The position numbers were made by a program, and so were the translations under genes. Under the pieces are notes generated by a model, which saw only the letters and a list, made by a program, of their open reading frames with translations, was not told the DNA's origin and made no database searches. From assembly GCA_017632495.1 (NCBI GenBank), contig JAGBRG010000021.1, positions 1-5,272 on the forward strand: a stretch of DNA of 5,272 nt. The letters are read 5' to 3'. How positions within the stretch are numbered: the stretch's first letter is position 1; each line of letters starts with the position of its first letter. The DNA is from Spirochaetales bacterium (lineage in GTDB: Bacteria > Spirochaetota > Spirochaetia > Sphaerochaetales > Sphaerochaetaceae). This document shows, piece after piece, positions 5,247 to 5,272 of this stretch.

Positions 5247-5271
5247 AAAAAAGGTCAGGTTAAACAACCTG
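5247..5271 (-). terminator. Possible terminator for a gene entering from the right
   Basis: CAGGTT (5256-5261) and AACCTG (5266-5271) form a 6-bp stem around AAAC. On the minus strand this hairpin is followed after three bases by six T (5252-5247). It would suit a convergent gene beyond the window. The stem touches the window end, so its full length cannot be seen. Confidence 0.35.
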
Positions 5272-5272
5272 G

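Noticed and set aside
5122..5272. Integron attC site: GTTAAAC at 5259-5265 fits the GTTRRRY core and a large palindrome lies next to it.
   Set aside because: No RYYYAAC partner lies upstream at a sensible distance, the core is outside the palindrome, and GTTAAAC is explained by the CAGGTT/AACCTG hairpin. No integrase or cassette layout is visible.
5011..5272. CRISPR array, because of the evenly spaced repeats.
   Set aside because: There are only two units, directly abutting with no spacers, and the units are hairpins of 67 percent identity. No cas genes are in view.

Overview
The window looks like a chromosomal piece of an anaerobic, probably host-associated spirochaete of the Treponema/Sphaerochaetales type. 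The evidence is a lipoprotein of a style I recognise from those genomes (a spirochaetal lipobox followed by 'YRVSGTGPG ... WTITAKALNAEG' modules), a knotted carbamoyltransferase YgeW common in gut anaerobes, a lipid-anchored caspase-fold peptidase, and moderate GC. The assignment is made by protein style only; no rRNA or other phylogenetic marker is present.

Layout. Positions 1-1152 (+) hold the 3' part of ygeW, whose first codons lie before the window; a strong intrinsic terminator follows (1172-1203). Positions 1290-2292/2294 (+) encode a 334-residue secreted lipoprotein with three beta-sandwich modules. It converges on a short TatD-family metal hydrolase on the minus strand (2291-2941), and the two stop codons share bases. 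From the 73-bp divergent spacer (2942-3014) a plus-strand operon runs right: a predicted outer-membrane beta-barrel protein (3015-3647), a caspase-like lipoprotein with an intact His/Cys dyad (3658-4587), and a small two-helix membrane protein (4624-5010). The last 262 bases hold no gene I can support. They hold two tandem 40-bp hairpin units (the second may be the operon terminator), a large multi-arm inverted repeat, and a further hairpin at the right edge.

How the parts may work together. The TTGATA-N17-TATAAT promoter in the divergent spacer is nearly perfect and places the transcription start about one base before the barrel gene's ATG, so that operon is probably read as a leaderless mRNA. 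The TatD gene on the other strand also has a -10-like box at leaderless distance. The barrel, caspase and membrane protein genes have small gaps (10 and 36 bp) and no terminator between them, so they probably form one envelope-related unit; its function is unknown. YgeW, the large lipoprotein and TatD show no evident link to that unit.

Most interesting for follow-up: the barrel/caspase-lipoprotein/2-TM operon, its leaderless divergent control region, and the structured repeat region at the right end.
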